From Scilla litardierei (lineage: Eukaryota; Streptophyta; Magnoliopsida; Asparagales; Asparagaceae): 64,000 nt of DNA. The number at the start of each line of letters is the position of its first letter. The first letter of the stretch is position 1. The notes beneath the pieces were generated by a model. It did not search any database. It worked only from the letters and a program-made list of their open reading frames with translations, and was not told the DNA's origin. The position numbers were made by a program, and so were the translations under genes. The stretch spans positions 177,526,051-177,590,050 of the forward strand of contig CM061138.1 of NCBI GenBank assembly GCA_030789695.1, in the 5' to 3' direction. Positions 9,512-21,854 of the stretch are shown here, one piece after another.

Positions 9512-12034
9512 TATCACGCCCCATTCCCACAAATACTTTATAAGGCAACACAACCCAAGGGAAGGGAGGATGGAGCTTGACAAGCCGCGGTATTACACCA
9601 AGCGTGAGTAGAGAAACACAATAAGCAGGCCACTACGAATGCTGGGATCATACATCACAGATATATAAAAGGAAAAAACAACACATACTGCCATCACAGA
9701 GAGTACATATCCACAGAACCACATAACCAAAAAGCGTACCACACACCATCATTAAGTACAAAGTGAACTGACTCAAGTACATACATGAGAAGTACTACAA
9801 GCCACCAACATATATTACAGCTACAAAAGACAACCCCCTCACCACCCGACTCAACTCACACTACACAACACAGCCCAAAAAAGAGTGGTCTCCCCAAGTC
9901 AACTCATGTCTAAGGAATCTCCTGAGGGAGATTCTGCTCTGGTGTCACCTGCTCAAGACCTGAAAAGTAAAATGAGCACATCAAATGTGCCCAGTAGGAA
10001 ACTAACTAGGGCAGGGAAAATCATTTAGGGTTATGAGTGTAAAGGCAATAGGAGTACAAACAATCAAGGTAAATAGTACAACACACAAGTGTGCACAACA
10101 ACACATATAAAGTTCATTAGTTAGCCAATGTTAGTGACTCTTTGGAAGCCTGGGTATCACCTAAAGATAAGGGCCTGGACCTCACCCCAAATTTGGGGTG
10201 AACATAGCACACGTCGCAGTGGACACGTGCACTGTACACCGGACCTCTCAGCTCCCCCGTCCCTGGCAGGAGTGAGGCGCTCCACATAATAACACAACCT
10301 CCGTATGCCCCTCCACTTCCGGTAAAGGCGAGTGGGAAAATAAGTATCACATATCACATATCTCTTTCTCCAACTTCTCAGTCCAGCCCTTATAATTAAG
10401 TTATACCCAAACTTCCCCCATCCCCATTCCAGGATGCTCACCCGCCTTAGAGCAGATCGAGACATCCCAGTTAACATGTCATGTGTCATCATATCCAAAG
10501 GCCATATCCAAGTTTATAAATGTGATACATAACACAACATTTCAATGGCCATTTTCCATGTTCATCAATTTCACATTCATTAGGGCATTTTAACGAACAT
10601 ATGGCGGTCGCCATCTAAATGGTAAGTGTCACACCATAAAAATTTTGTAGCAAATAGCATAATCAAACTTTCTTATAGGTATCAACATCATTCATGCATA
10701 CCAGGATGGAAAATTAACATTACATCACAATTTCAACTTCATCCAAAACATCCTAACATACTGAAATTTGTAGGAACAGCTACAAAGTTAGCATATTTCA
10801 TCAATTTCTCATGTGAATTTGACAAAACTCACTGAATGAAAGTTTGACATATACTAATCCTGGACTCACAGATAAAATTTCAAAAAAAAATATTAAGTAT
10901 GTGATTTATAGTGAATTAATTGGTGCATCATGCCCAGACTGTTTTTCAGACAGAATTCTGAGCCTGTATTGAAAGCCAATTTTAAGCATGTTTTAGCCAG
11001 AAATTCGACATATAGGCACTCTGATGAACTTTTAGAAAAACTTCTTAAGTTTCCAACAAGACCAAGATCAGCAAAATCCATAAAGTGTGCAGGTAATAGT
11101 CCTCATTTTTCTAAACTGTGTACAGCTTGACAGAATTTCAGACATGTTACAAACATTGAATTATTACTCCTACTATTTGAACTCAACATATGATAATTTT
11201 ATATGAATTTGGGGTCGGACTTCAAGATCTACACATATTTTTTTTTCAGAAAGTGATTCCAACTACAGAAATCAAAATTGATGTATAAACACACATACAA
11301 TATTCTGTTTTTCAGGAGATGGTGGTTTGCTAGGAAAAACATGGAAAAATTTGATCTTTTGGGTCTATTGCACATAAAAAACATGAAATCAAGATCATAA
11401 ACATTATGAATATCATCATAAAATATTCATAGCTCTAAATAAAAATCCATTACCCTAGGCTAGAATCCTACCTCAAGGAACTCCCTTTCTCCTTCTCTTC
11501 TCTTTCTCTTCTCTCCATCTTTCTTTCTCTTGAAAGCTAGGGGTTTTCTTGGAAATTTTTGGAAGCAAGATTAGGGTTTTGGGGTGTTGATGGAGGAGAA
11601 AAGGGGGGCTAGGGAGGATCGGCCAAGGCTATGAGGGATAAGGATGAATGAAGAAAAGAAAGGAGAAGAAGTTAAAGAAGAAGATAGAAATCTCTTAAGA
11701 AATATCTATCTCTAGATTCTTCTTTGGATAAGCATGCACACCCCAAAATGACTATAATACACTTCCAAAATTACCCCTCAAGTTTCAAGTATTTACAAGT
11801 TTGCCATTACTTTATACACACACAACTTAAGTATGTACGCACAACAGTTTTAGTCAAAAAGACCGTTTTGCCCCTGGCCTTTCTAAGAATTTACGGGTGT
11901 GCCACTAAACCCATCCCTTTTCACACTAGCCCCTCTCACACTAACCCACTCCTTCACAATTTACAAGTATGACACTACTTTACACACCCATCTTCACTCT
12001 ACATACTTCCACCCATATGGCCAAATGACCAAAA
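9512..12034 (-). repeat. Tek-1 3' LTR, larger part
   Basis: Starts TATCACG (the other LTR has TGTCACG) and continues at 38765-38909 after the SireA-2 insertion, so the LTR is about 2.7 kb. The first 200 bp match 52439-52718. It is non-coding: several short ORFs are chance frames, and a CT-rich stretch lies at about 11480-11540. The target duplication CAAAA sits at 12030-12034. Confidence 0.8.
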
Positions 12035-13847
12035 TGTAAGGATCCTGTCTATGGAGAAAACACTAAAATGGGGGGTGAATAGTGTTTAAGCAATTTAAAA
12101 CGATAGTTACACCAAATTAAAATGCTAACCAACAATAAAGTGCGGAATTAGAATTAAACCCAAATACGAAACAAATGCAAACACAATTATGTTTCTAGGG
12201 TTCGGATTACCCAAGTCACTTCCCGACTTGTTCTCAGTAATCCTACGTCCCTTCCACCCGGATACCTCCGGATACTCAAGTTAGAACCCTAACTTGAGGT
12301 TTCCTTAAAACCCACTTGTAGCAATCCTACAAGTGAAATCGAATACAATCGATGTCCTTGACTCCCACAACTTGGGAGCAAGCAAAACCGCTCTCAAAAC
12401 CCGAGAGCAAATTCAATATACGAAAATAATGAAATATTCAACACTTTCAATCACCTATGCCTTGAAGTAAAACTTGAAGGAGAGGTGTGTTGTGTGTTGA
12501 AGACTCTCTTGGAAGAGAGGAGAAAGCCCTTTCTCTTGACTGCACCAATTGCCTAGAGGTTCACTCTTTGGTTCTAGGTTGGAGAGCAAGAGATCAAAGA
12601 TTTGGAATTCTTAGGGATTTGGATTTGAGAGCTTTAAACTTTAGAATGAAAGCTTGAGATGAAAACTTGGAAGAATTGGTAACCTCTCAATGGAACAGTA
12701 GAAGCCCCATTTATAGGTTTCTCAAATCCACAAAACAGTTTAGGCAAAACCTCTTTTGGAATCCGTGAGAAAATTCTCAATGGATAGAATCTGAACTCGC
12801 GACAATCAACTGTTGAAGAAACCACAGTCGACTGTTGCACAGTCAACATGGGTAGGTAAGAATTCATAACGGTAACTTACCACGTGGACAGTCGACTGAT
12901 GAAGCAAAGACAGTCGACTGTTGAACCAACATGCGACTGTAAATCCTTCTACAGACGACTGGCCGAGAGATGGTAAGTTGAATGTGATCTGGAAATCCTG
13001 TAAGATAACAGGACAGACGACTGATGCAGATAATACAGTCGACTGTTAATCAGAACAGACGACTGTAAATCCTTATATAGACGACTGTCAAATACCCTGA
13101 GAATTTCCAGAGAGCTGAGTCAATAAATTGGCTCACAGACAGACGACTGTTGAAGCATACACAGTCGACTGATCCAAGGTACAGTCGACTGTATATACAA
13201 CAATAGTCGACTGGCCGTAAAAGTCAGATCAACGAAGTTTTGGGCAAAAGAAAGACAGGCGACTGATTTACAAAACACAGTCGACTGTCACTTGGACAGG
13301 CGCCTGTGAATCGTTCATCAGTAGCATGTGCGAAATAAACAGAGAGGCCCAAAACTAGATTGTAAAAGTTTGTGCATAACAGGCTACTGTAGAACAAAAC
13401 ACAGTCGACTGTTTTTGAGACAGACTACTGTAAAACGTTTAGCAGTTGACTGTTATAAACAATCCAAGCACAATCACTAAAGAAATGGATTGGGGTCAAA
13501 GGACAAATGATCTAATAATGTCCTAAGACAGAAATGATGATGTGTGTGTGTGCTCCATCAATGTTCTACTTCTAAGCTACATACTAGAAGAGATAAAAGA
13601 AAATTACATTGACGAATTCTCTCTTCTATCCATCGTATGAGCTTGAAGTCTTCATGGAGCTTCAATCATCATCTACGATCATCCAATCCATGTCATTTGC
13701 CTTCAATCAACTTTGAGTGTCATCCATTGCAAGTAGATCTTCATAATAAGCTTAGGCAATGGATTAACTGCAAAATAGGGGATTAGTCACACGTATTTAT
13801 GTTTGTTCATCATTAACACCAAGTAGGGAGAAGTCCAATACTCAACA
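12035..13847 (-). repeat. 3' LTR of SireA-2
   Basis: 1813 bp; on the minus strand TGTTGAGTATTGGAC...CCTTACA. TATA box CTATAAATGG at 12707-12716 (minus). It pairs with the 1817-bp 5' LTR at 36943-38759. Confidence 0.95.
12803..13452 (-). repeat. LTR palindrome array of SireA-2 (five quartets)
   Basis: CAGTCGACTG-type sites start at 12889-12911-12930-12952, 13014-13036-13056-13078, 13140-13162-13182-13204, 13256-13278-13297-13319 and 13380-13402-13421-13443. Internal spacings are 22, 19 or 20, 22 in every quartet; the quartets repeat every 116-126 bp. Divergent sites (CAGACGACTG, CAGGCTACTG, CATGCGACTG) hold their position in the grid even where the base pairs of the palindrome have changed. 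Confidence 0.9.
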
Positions 13848-14737
13848 TTCTCCCCCTTTTTGATGATGACAAACAAACATAAATAAAAAGATAAATAATT
13901 GTGCGTAATGAAAACTTACTCCCCCTACATAGATGCCAATCAAGTTAGTCTACAAATATTAGGGCATCTACATATCAATTGAAGCAAATGAGTAAGATAC
14001 GTATGAATTTAATTCATGAAATCTAGGAATTAAAATCCCTATTCATTGTAATCTTACTCCCCCTGAATCTAATGCAACTTCAATCTTAGATTCAAAGTGT
14101 TAGAACATACTTAGCACCTTCATTATGAATCTTGTATGTTTATTTCTCTCCCCCTATGGCATTATCCAAAAAGGTGGGAGTAAATAACAACAACAATAAT
14201 CGTGCTAAATATGAACTAACAACAATCAAGGAGTATAAAGATATATGGAATCAAAAAACTCATAAAAGCACATCATATACTTATGTGAATAGAGGAATTG
14301 AAGTCCAATATCAACATTTTAGATATACGAAACAAAAATAGTTTCAAAATTCATCACACCAAAGATAGCATGAATACAACAATATCAAATCATATATTGT
14401 CTCACAAGCACATCATACCAGAATAAATCATTCTAGGAGACAATAAGGCAAACATCATACAGATAATATAATCAATTATACGAGGTGTGACACATGATTA
14501 AACAGCAACATCAAATATATATATCAAAGCATATGAGTACATATCAGATGGACATCACCATGTCCAACAAAAATAATACATCATGATCAAAAAAACATCA
14601 TGATACCAAAGTTACATATCACATCAAATATCTATCATAATCTTAGCATACATCAGTATCAAAATATCCATCACACATCAAGATACAACCATCAACAAGC
14701 TAACACCACACACACACACACACACACACACACCCAT
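13848..14737 (-). other. SireA-2 3' untranslated region with PPTs and a (CA)n tract
   Basis: The PPT lies at 13848-13861 (minus strand AAAAAGGGGGAGAA). Further purine tracts lie near 13921, 14056 and 14150. A (CA)n microsatellite lies at 14707-14733, just past the aORF stop. No gene. Confidence 0.75.
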
Positions 14738-16180
14738 CTAAGAGTGAGCGTCTCCAGCAGCTGCAGAAGAAGAAGCAGGCTCTGTGACAGCAGGTGTATC
14801 CTCTGGAGGAGGGTCAGAAAGAGCAGCATCATCATCATCAGCAGCAACATCCTGGGTAGATGCTACACCAGGATGCACAACGACATCAGTGGGCTGAGGA
14901 GGCACACGAGGCTGGGGAACAAACTGTCTTAGATCCTCAGGGAAGGGTATTCCTTGATGGAGGAAAGAAAGTGATAGCAACCTGTAAAGTCCAGAGACCA
15001 TCTCAAAAAGAATATCATGAGACGGTGGAGCTGAGGTGGAAGGCTGGTCAGTAGGAGGAATAGTGGAGGAGGACGGAGCTGACGTGGATTTCCTCTTCTT
15101 CGAGGCAGACTGCAGAGCCGAAGAAGACTTCGACTTTGCAGATGCATCGAGGAGAGGAGCAAAAGGCATGGGCTCGTAGCGAGATAAATCAACACCGGAA
15201 TGTCGAAAGACAAGAGTCAAAAGACCACCATATGGAATGTGAGCTGAGGAAGAACTGAACTCGACCTTGTCCATCCTGTCAAGGAGGACACCAGCCCAGT
15301 TCACGGACATCCCAGAGAAAATCGCATACACACACTTCAGAATATCCTGGGAAGGCTGGTCAGATGATCCATACCTCGGCAGGATGTTGGACTTCACCAC
15401 CAGGTGAACTGCCCAACCTCTAGCCAAAAACATAGATGACCTGATACCAGAATCCAGGGCTAAAGGTATCTCACGAAACATATCTCGAAGGACAGACTGG
15501 TCAAGCTTGTCAATCTCAGAAATGGAAATGTCAAAGGGAAGAGATCCAGTAGAAGGAATCCTAAGGATGGTCCCTAAGAGAGTGGGAGTAATCTGGATGT
15601 GGGTTCCCTGAACAACAATGTCAAGAACACCGGTGGTAGAATACTCACCGCGAACGCGGTTAGCATAAAAGAGCTTCACCAGAAATGGATAGGTTCGAGG
15701 GGACTCGCTCTGAGAGAAGTGAAAAAGATCAGCCAAGTGGGTAGCAGATAGAATGTCTGAAAGTCTCTCAGCAGTAAATGAGGGGAAAACGATGTACCGC
15801 TCCCTAAGAAGCTTGATCCCTAAGAGAGAGTGGAATTTTTCCAAGCAAAGATCATCTCGGCAAATGGGAACAAGGGGATCAGTAGGGGGCACAATGGGAG
15901 ACTCGTCTCCAGTGCTCGAATCAGAAGCAGACTGATGGGGAGCGGTAGTAGTAGGCTCATTGATGGTAACACTAATGGGCTCCCATTGACGCATGATCAG
16001 GGGATGAGCGTCGGCAGATGACGACGAGGGAGAGTATCCCTGTGAAGCAGACAGCGAGGGAGAATCGGCATGTTTGGTACGAGCTTTGTAGGGCTTCTTG
16101 TTCTTGGCTATAGGTTTCCTAAGAGCCCTAGGAATCTTAGAGGCCATGATCTTCCCCTTACTCTTGGTCCTGGGTGCCAT
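14738..16180 (-). CDS. SireA-2 additional ORF (aORF), intact, 480 aa
   Basis: ATG at 16178-16180, stop at 14738-14740. The frame is also open upstream to 16507, but MAPRTK is chosen because the homologue at 4803 begins at the same point (MSPKTK) and a TATA-like box lies at 16403-16411. Basic N-terminus (residues 5-37), Ser-rich linker (42-100), conserved core about 105-345 with LVKLFYANRVRG (168-179), HIQITPTLLG and RGWAVHLVVKSNILPRYGS (254-272), and KKRK at 361-364 as a possible nuclear signal. It has a Ser/Pro/Ala-rich tail. No zinc finger, signal peptide or membrane span. The core resembles the 'putative plant transposon protein' group. A nuclear or nucleic-acid-binding role is inference only. 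It is open although gag and pol of the same element are ruined. Confidence 0.85.
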   Translation of the reverse strand: MAPRTKSKGKIMASKIPRALRKPIAKNKKPYKARTKHADSPSLSASQGYSPSSSSADAHPLIMRQWEPISVTINEPTTTAPHQSASDSSTGDESPIVPPTDPLVPICRDDLCLEKFHSLLGIKLLRERYIVFPSFTAERLSDILSATHLADLFHFSQSESPRTYPFLVKLFYANRVRGEYSTTGVLDIVVQGTHIQITPTLLGTILRIPSTGSLPFDISISEIDKLDQSVLRDMFREIPLALDSGIRSSMFLARGWAVHLVVKSNILPRYGSSDQPSQDILKCVYAIFSGMSVNWAGVLLDRMDKVEFSSSSAHIPYGGLLTLVFRHSGVDLSRYEPMPFAPLLDASAKSKSSSALQSASKKRKSTSAPSSSTIPPTDQPSTSAPPSHDILFEMVSGLYRLLSLSFLHQGIPFPEDLRQFVPQPRVPPQPTDVVVHPGVASTQDVAADDDDAALSDPPPEDTPAVTEPASSSAAAGDAHS

Positions 16181-16402
16181 GGAGTCAGTCAATCGAAAGA
16201 GAGAATCGAAGGATAATAAATCGAATGAGAGAGTCGAGAACGAAAGACAAACCAAGTCGAAGAAGACACGAAGAAGCAATGACGAAACAATCGACTTACG
16301 GAGAGGAGGAGATCGACGGCGACGGCAGAGGAAAAGAGCGGGAAGTCGAAGCGGTTCAATCGGAGGAGAGAGAAACATCGAGTTGAAAAGAACCGTTTCG
16401 AA

Positions 16403-16411
16403 GTATATATG
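16403..16411 (-). promoter_or_regulatory. Putative TATA box of the SireA-2 aORF
   Basis: The minus strand reads ATATATACT between the internal array and the aORF start. It is at the same relative place as the box at 4554 in SireA-1. Confidence 0.45.
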
Positions 16412-16489
16412 AAAGAGGGAATAAATCTGGGCCGTTGGATCAAAAAATTGACGGCTCAGATCAAAGCAGTGAACCGTCACAACAGTAGA

Positions 16490-16839
16490 CAGTCGACTGA
16501 TGAACAAAATTCAGTCGACTGGATGAAGTGATAAGAATTAGTCTCAGTAAGACAGACAGTCGACTGTTGAGTAACATACAGTCGTCTGTCTGATAGACAG
16601 TCGACTGTACTATACACATCAGTCGACTGACCGAAAATCAATAACCTTCATCAGAAAGACAGAGAGCTCTGTAAAATTTCGACAAAGAGAAACAATCGCC
16701 TGATGACGAAAGTTCAGTCGCCTGTTAAAATAACAGTCGACTGGAAAACAGTCATCAGTTGGCTGTGTGAAAGATACAAATTCTCAGACTGAGGAGATAG
16801 AGTAGGGCAATCGACTGTCGAAGGAAAGACAATCGTCTG
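16490..16839 (-). repeat. Internal palindrome array of SireA-2
   Basis: CAGTCGACTG-type sites, many intact and others drifted (CAATCGCCTG, CAATCGTCTG). Spacings of 22 bp recur, for example 16808-16830. It is the counterpart of 4138-4474 in SireA-1 and lies directly upstream, in element orientation, of the aORF promoter region. Confidence 0.85.
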
Positions 16840-17099
16840 TCCTGGTCCAAAAATGCACAGTGAGATACAAATCCAGAGACTAAGAACACTCACCCTAGGA
16901 CCTATACTCTAATCACAAACTTATCATAAAAACAATGTAATACGATAAATCAATTGAAACATAAATCTCTAAGACCAATCTCAAAGAAATCACATAAATC
17001 ACAATTGACTTTCTTAAACACATATATAGCATATATCAAAAGAAGAAAGACAATATGATGACATGAGCTCAAAAGTGTTATAATAAGAATGTTGAGCTT
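16840..17099 (-). other. Spacer between internal array and pol of SireA-2, no gene seen
   Basis: AT-rich, homologous to the SireA-1 spacer at 3851-4137. Confidence 0.55.
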
Positions 17100-20000
17100 C
17101 TAAATTTCAGATTCACCCATAATTCCTAATTCTCCACGCAACCTCACAAATGAATCTTCTTTAAGAGGTTTTGTGAAGACGTCGACAATTTGTTTTTGGG
17201 TTTCAATGTACTCTAACATGATGTCCTTCTTAGCTACATGATCATTTATAAAATGGTGTCTCACGCCTATGTGTTTGGTGTGGGAGTGGTGTACCGGATT
17301 CTTGGAAAGACATATGGCACTTTGGTTATCAACCATGATCGAGCAAGTATCACAATTGACACCATAGTCCATAAGAGTGTGTCTCATCCAAAGAACTTAT
17401 GCACATGCAAGACCCGCAGCAATATATTCCGTTTCAGCCGTGGACAATGACACCGAATTTTGTTTCTTAGAAAACCAAGAAACTAGGGAATTTCCTAGAA
17501 AATGGCAAGTGCCACTAGTACTTTTCCTGTCGGACTTGCATCCGGCAAAGTCGGCATCACTATATGAGATTAACTCATATGTGCTAGATTTAGGGTAAAG
17601 TAACCCATAATCTAGAGATTGATTGAGATAACGAAATATTCATTTAACCGCAATCAAGTGTGACTCCTTAGGTCTAGCTTGATATCTAGCACACAAGCAT
17701 ACGGAAAACATGATATCGGGCCTACTAGCGGTTAAGTAAAGTAAGATACCGATCATACCTCGATATAGACGAACGTCTACATCTTTTCCGCTTTCATCTT
17801 TGTGAAGGTGGGTAGTAGTACTCATGGGAGTCCGTTTGATTGACGACGATTCCATCCCGAAACGCTTTAAAAGCTCCCCTGTGAACTTTGTCTGATGTAT
17901 GAAGGTGACATTCTCCATTTGTCGAATTTGCAGTCCAAGGAAATAAGTGAGCTCTCCCATGTGGCTCATCTCGAATTCATCCTTCATTGACTTAGAAAAT
18001 TCTTGACAAAGATTAAAGTTAGTAGAACCAAAAATTATATCGTCTACATAAACTTGAATCAAGAGAATGTCATTTTCATAATCTTTAATGAAGAGTGTAG
18101 AATCAACTTCTCCCATTTTAAAACCTAAATTCAAAGAAAGGTCTTTAGTCGATCATACCAAGCTCTAGGAGCTTGTCTCAACCCATACAACGCTTTCTTA
18201 AGTTTGAAAACATGATTTGGAAATTTTTCATGAATAAAACCATGAGGTTGAGAAACATATACTTCTTCATTGACAAACCCATTTAAAAATGCACTTTTAA
18301 CATCCATTTGAAATAGTTTAAAATTCTTATGGGATGCAAAAGATAAAAGCAACCTAATAGCTTCTAATCTAGCTACGGGGGCAAAAGATTCTTCGAAATC
18401 AATATCTTCCTCTTGCCGGTAGCCTTGAGCTACTAACCTTACTTTGTTCCTTGTGATCACCTCGTTCTCATCCGTCTTGTTCTTGAAGATCCATTTGGTC
18501 CCAATGACTTGGTGACTACTTGGAAGAGGAACGAGTTCCCAAACTTCATTTCTCTCGAATTGCATTAGTTCTTCTTCCATTGCCACTATCCAAGAGCTAT
18601 CCTCACAAGCTTCTTGGATGTTCTTTGGCTCAATGGTAGAGACAAATGTGCAATGAGAGAATTCTTCAATCCTCGACCTCGTTCAAACACCCATACCAAT
18701 ATCTTCAATAATTTGGTTATAGAGATGATTACGAACGGTCGGATAAGCTTTAGGTATTCCTGTATCACTAGGAACATCTTCAACAATTTCATTAGTAGTG
18801 TTAGTATCAACAATCGAATCATTAATCTTAACATTACTAAGAGGATCACACAAAACATCTACACTATCATCATCAACATGAGGAAGATCAAAATCTTCAT
18901 TAAATGAAATGTGTAGTGACTCCTCAATCGTTGAAGAAGTTTTGGCGTATATCCGGTAGGCTTTGCTACGTGTGGAATATCCAACAAAAATTCCTTCATC
19001 GGATCTTGGCTCAAATTTATCTAGATTACCGAAAGTGTTCTTGATAAAACATTTTGAACCAAAAACACGAAAATATTTTACTTGAGGCTTTTTGTCATAA
19101 AACAACTCAAAATAAGTTTTGTTCATTCGGGGTCTCACTAGGATCCTATTGAGCACATAACATGCCGTGTGCACCGCCTCTACCCAAAATTATAGTCCAA
19201 GATGACTATCATGGAGCATAGTGCGTGCACACTCAATAAGAGTCCTATTCTTTCTCTCTACAACACCATTTGGTGGTGGTGCCAGAGGGAAGGAAAAGTT
19301 ATGAGTTATCTCGGCGTCATCACAAAACTTAGTAAAAGATTCATTCTCAAATTCTCCTCCATGATCACTACGGATAGTGATAATGGTGGATCCTAAGAGA
19401 TTCTGAATCTTCTTTGCAAATTTGGTAAACTCTTCATAAGCTTCATTCTTATTAGTTAAGAATGAAACCCAAGTAAATCTAGAAAATTCGTCAACGACAA
19501 CTAATCCATAACGAGCATTACCTAAAGAAGCGGTTCTAGTTGGCCCAAACAAATCTAGATGAAGAAGTTCTAGGGGCCTCTTAGAAGTAATCCATTCTTT
19601 AAGCTTAAAAGATGATTTACTAAGTTTACCTCTTTGACATGAATCACAAAAGTTTTTCTTATTAAAAGCAATTTTAGGAAAACCTTTGACTAGATCATGC
19701 TTAGCTAACTTATATAAGTGCTTGAAGTGAACATGACCAAAATAGCAATGCCATAATAGTTGTTCACTTGTGTTAGCAACTAAGCAATGTTCTACGGTTT
19801 TAGGCAAGCTCAAATAATAAATATTTTTACGCCTAATACCGGAAAATAAAACATTTGAATCACAATCAACAATAGTACACAATCCTTCTCCAAAGTTAAC
19901 CGTGTAACCTTTGTCACAAAGTTGACTAATGGAAATGAGATTGTGACATGAACCACTAACAAGATAAACGTTAGTAATTAAGGATTTTGAAGGATTACCA

Positions 20001-20160
20001 ACGATACCTACTCCAATGATGGTTCCCTTTTGATTACCTCCAAAAGTGACCGTTGCACCATTCTTGATGCTAATCACTTCGGAGAGCAATGAGGGATCTC
20101 CCGTCATATGTTTGGAGTAACCACTATCGAGAATCCATCCTTTCCCTTTAGAGCTAATAT
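17100..20160 (-). pseudogene. pol: SireA-2 pol (protease-integrase-RT-RNase H), broken
   Basis: Protease DSG lies at 20120-20128 with Tyr in place of the following Cys. GAG-pre-integrase and integrase are open over 20107-19190 (FGHVHF, FCDSC, LHLDLFGP, IRSDHGGEF, VERKNRTL). A TAA lies at 19190 where SireB-1 has CAA. A TGA after GMGV near 18680 is shared with SireA-1. RT starts at 18586, has a one-base deletion near 18130, and carries [13 protein letters not shown] near 17640 and a TAA near 17398 interrupt RNase H, which ends GIMGESEI at 17100. It is homologous throughout to SireA-1 pol. It no longer encodes a polyprotein. Confidence 0.93.
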
Positions 20161-20248
20161 GACCTTTATTGCTCTTCTTCTTTCTCTTGGGTACCTATAT
20201 AATATACCACAAGCTCATGGTACCCAATGTTTGTTGGGTCCAAGGGGA

Positions 20249-21849
20249 TTAGTCCTTTGGAAGCCAAGTCCAAGTGGACTTCTGCTTCCCAACATAATTA
20301 CCATTATTAATAATATCATGAAAATAGGAATCAACATAAGCATTCCTATCATTTAGGCTAGTGTTCTTAGGTCCCCAAATGGTGTAAGTTTTGGGAGTCC
20401 TTTTCCTAGTTGCATGCATACTTGTTGAAATTCTATGTGGTGCATGCTTCTTAGGAACATGGTTTCTAGCATAAATATGTGGTGGTGGATATGCATTGTA
20501 CATACGAGAATGATATGTATGCTTGGGAACATGCATGTTGTATGAAGCATATGAATCATGCATGACATGCGGAGGATGTGCATACATGTAAGTATGATGC
20601 GTATGTGCATACGGGTGTATAGGAGCACATACATGAGTATTTCTCATGTGTGGTTTTGTATGTGCCCGTAGGTGTGGAACATAAAAGGTGTCATAATTAT
20701 CCACTTGTGAAGTATGAGGTTTCCTACGTGGATGAGTGTTAGTGTACATGTAAGCATAGCCTTGCTTTTGGTTTCCACCCTTAGTGGGTTTCTTGCCAAA
20801 AGGAAGAGAAGATGAAGTGGTGACTTTCTTTGTAGGTTTGCTACCTATAGTGTATTTGACACCACTTATGGATGCACCGGAGGAAGGCCTCACAAAGTCT
20901 ATAGTGATACCAATATAGGAGGTGCGAGCATTGGATGCATTCGCATTCACAAACCCAAGACCAACACGATGTGTGGCAGGAAATTGGTTTGCTAGCAAAT
21001 CATCCAATTGTCTTTTTCCCTTATTGAATCTCACAATACGGGAGGACATGAGCTCATATTTCTCCTTTAGAGAAGAAATGTTGGTATCCAGTGTGGACAC
21101 CCGTGCTTTGAGCTCGTGCACTTGGGTTTTAAGAGAATCATTCTCTAAACCCAATTGTGTGTGACGTGTGACTAGATCACTATTATCTGTTGGATGTGTT
21201 TGATCTAGTTGAGATTTTGAGGTTATTCACCTCATCTCTCAAGGTGGCATTTTGAGAAGCTAAGTTTGCTTTCTCAAGAGTTAAAGTATCAACAATGGTG
21301 TCATTGTTGATAATGCATGAAATGGATGACTTGCTAACATTTGATTTCTTTAAGATAGTGTATCTAAGCATTAAAGATTGATATTTAGCAAATAATTTTT
21401 CATTTGCAATACGAAGTTCATCCATTGTTACCTCGGTTTCATCCGTGTCGGAATCACTCTCATCGGAGAGTGGATCCTCTCGGGCCATGAAGCACATGTG
21501 GGCGCTCTCACCCTGCTCATCATCGGAATCACTTGATGATTCTTCACTTGAGTCATCGAAGGTACCTACAATTCCTTTCTTCTTGTCTTTCTTGTTCTTA
21601 TCGGACTTGTGGTACTTAGGTGCCTTGCACTTCTCTTTGTTCTTTAGCATTGGGCAATCCCTCTTGATGTGCCCTGGCTTATTGCACTTAAAGCAAAGAG
21701 AGGAAGTAGCATTAGTAGACTCAAAATGTTTGTTGGAGCGAAATTTACCTTTGCAAAAGAAGCGTTGGAACTTCTTCTCCATTTGGGCCATTTCACCCAA
21801 ATCCATCTCATCTTCCGAATCTTCGCTATCGGAGGATGATGAATTGGCG
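20249..21849 (-). pseudogene. gag: SireA-2 gag, 3' part (zinc knuckle, coiled coil, His-rich tail)
   Basis: The part of gag downstream of the SireB-1 insertion. Minus-strand order: acidic Ser-rich start, CCHC zinc knuckle CFKCNKPGHIKRDC (about 21655-21700), Lys-rich and acidic Ser segments (SSEESSSDSDDEQGES), a predicted coiled coil of repeated Leu/Lys/Asn (ANEKLFAKYQSLMLRYTILKK), then a frame break at 21183. The second half runs from 21154 to the TAA at 20249, with a heptad-like Leu stretch (LKTQVHELKARVSTLD) and the His/Tyr/Met-rich tail ending WTWLPKD. The zinc knuckle would bind RNA. The long coiled-coil extension after it is typical of Sirevirus gag. Confidence 0.9.
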
Positions 21850-21854
21850 TTTAA
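21850..21854. repeat. Target-site duplication of SireB-1, left copy (TTTAA)
   Basis: TTTAA here and at 36178-36182 flank SireB-1 exactly and confirm insertion into the gag of SireA-2. Confidence 0.95.

Noticed and set aside
9512..12034. Host gene in the Tek-1 LTR (several ORFs of 60-113 codons)
   Set aside because: No domain, no shared start between strands, and the sequence is LTR by alignment with 52439-52718.
12803..13452. Regularly spaced short repeats resembling a CRISPR array
   Set aside because: The repeat is a 10-bp palindrome with drifting copies, the spacers are not unique and recur between LTR copies, and the context is a plant LTR. No cas genes.
14738..16507. Envelope (env-like) gene reading of the aORF including the upstream 109 codons
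   Set aside because: The upstream part overlaps the promoter-like region and is absent as a start in the homologue; no signal peptide, membrane anchor or coiled coil typical of envelope proteins in the core.
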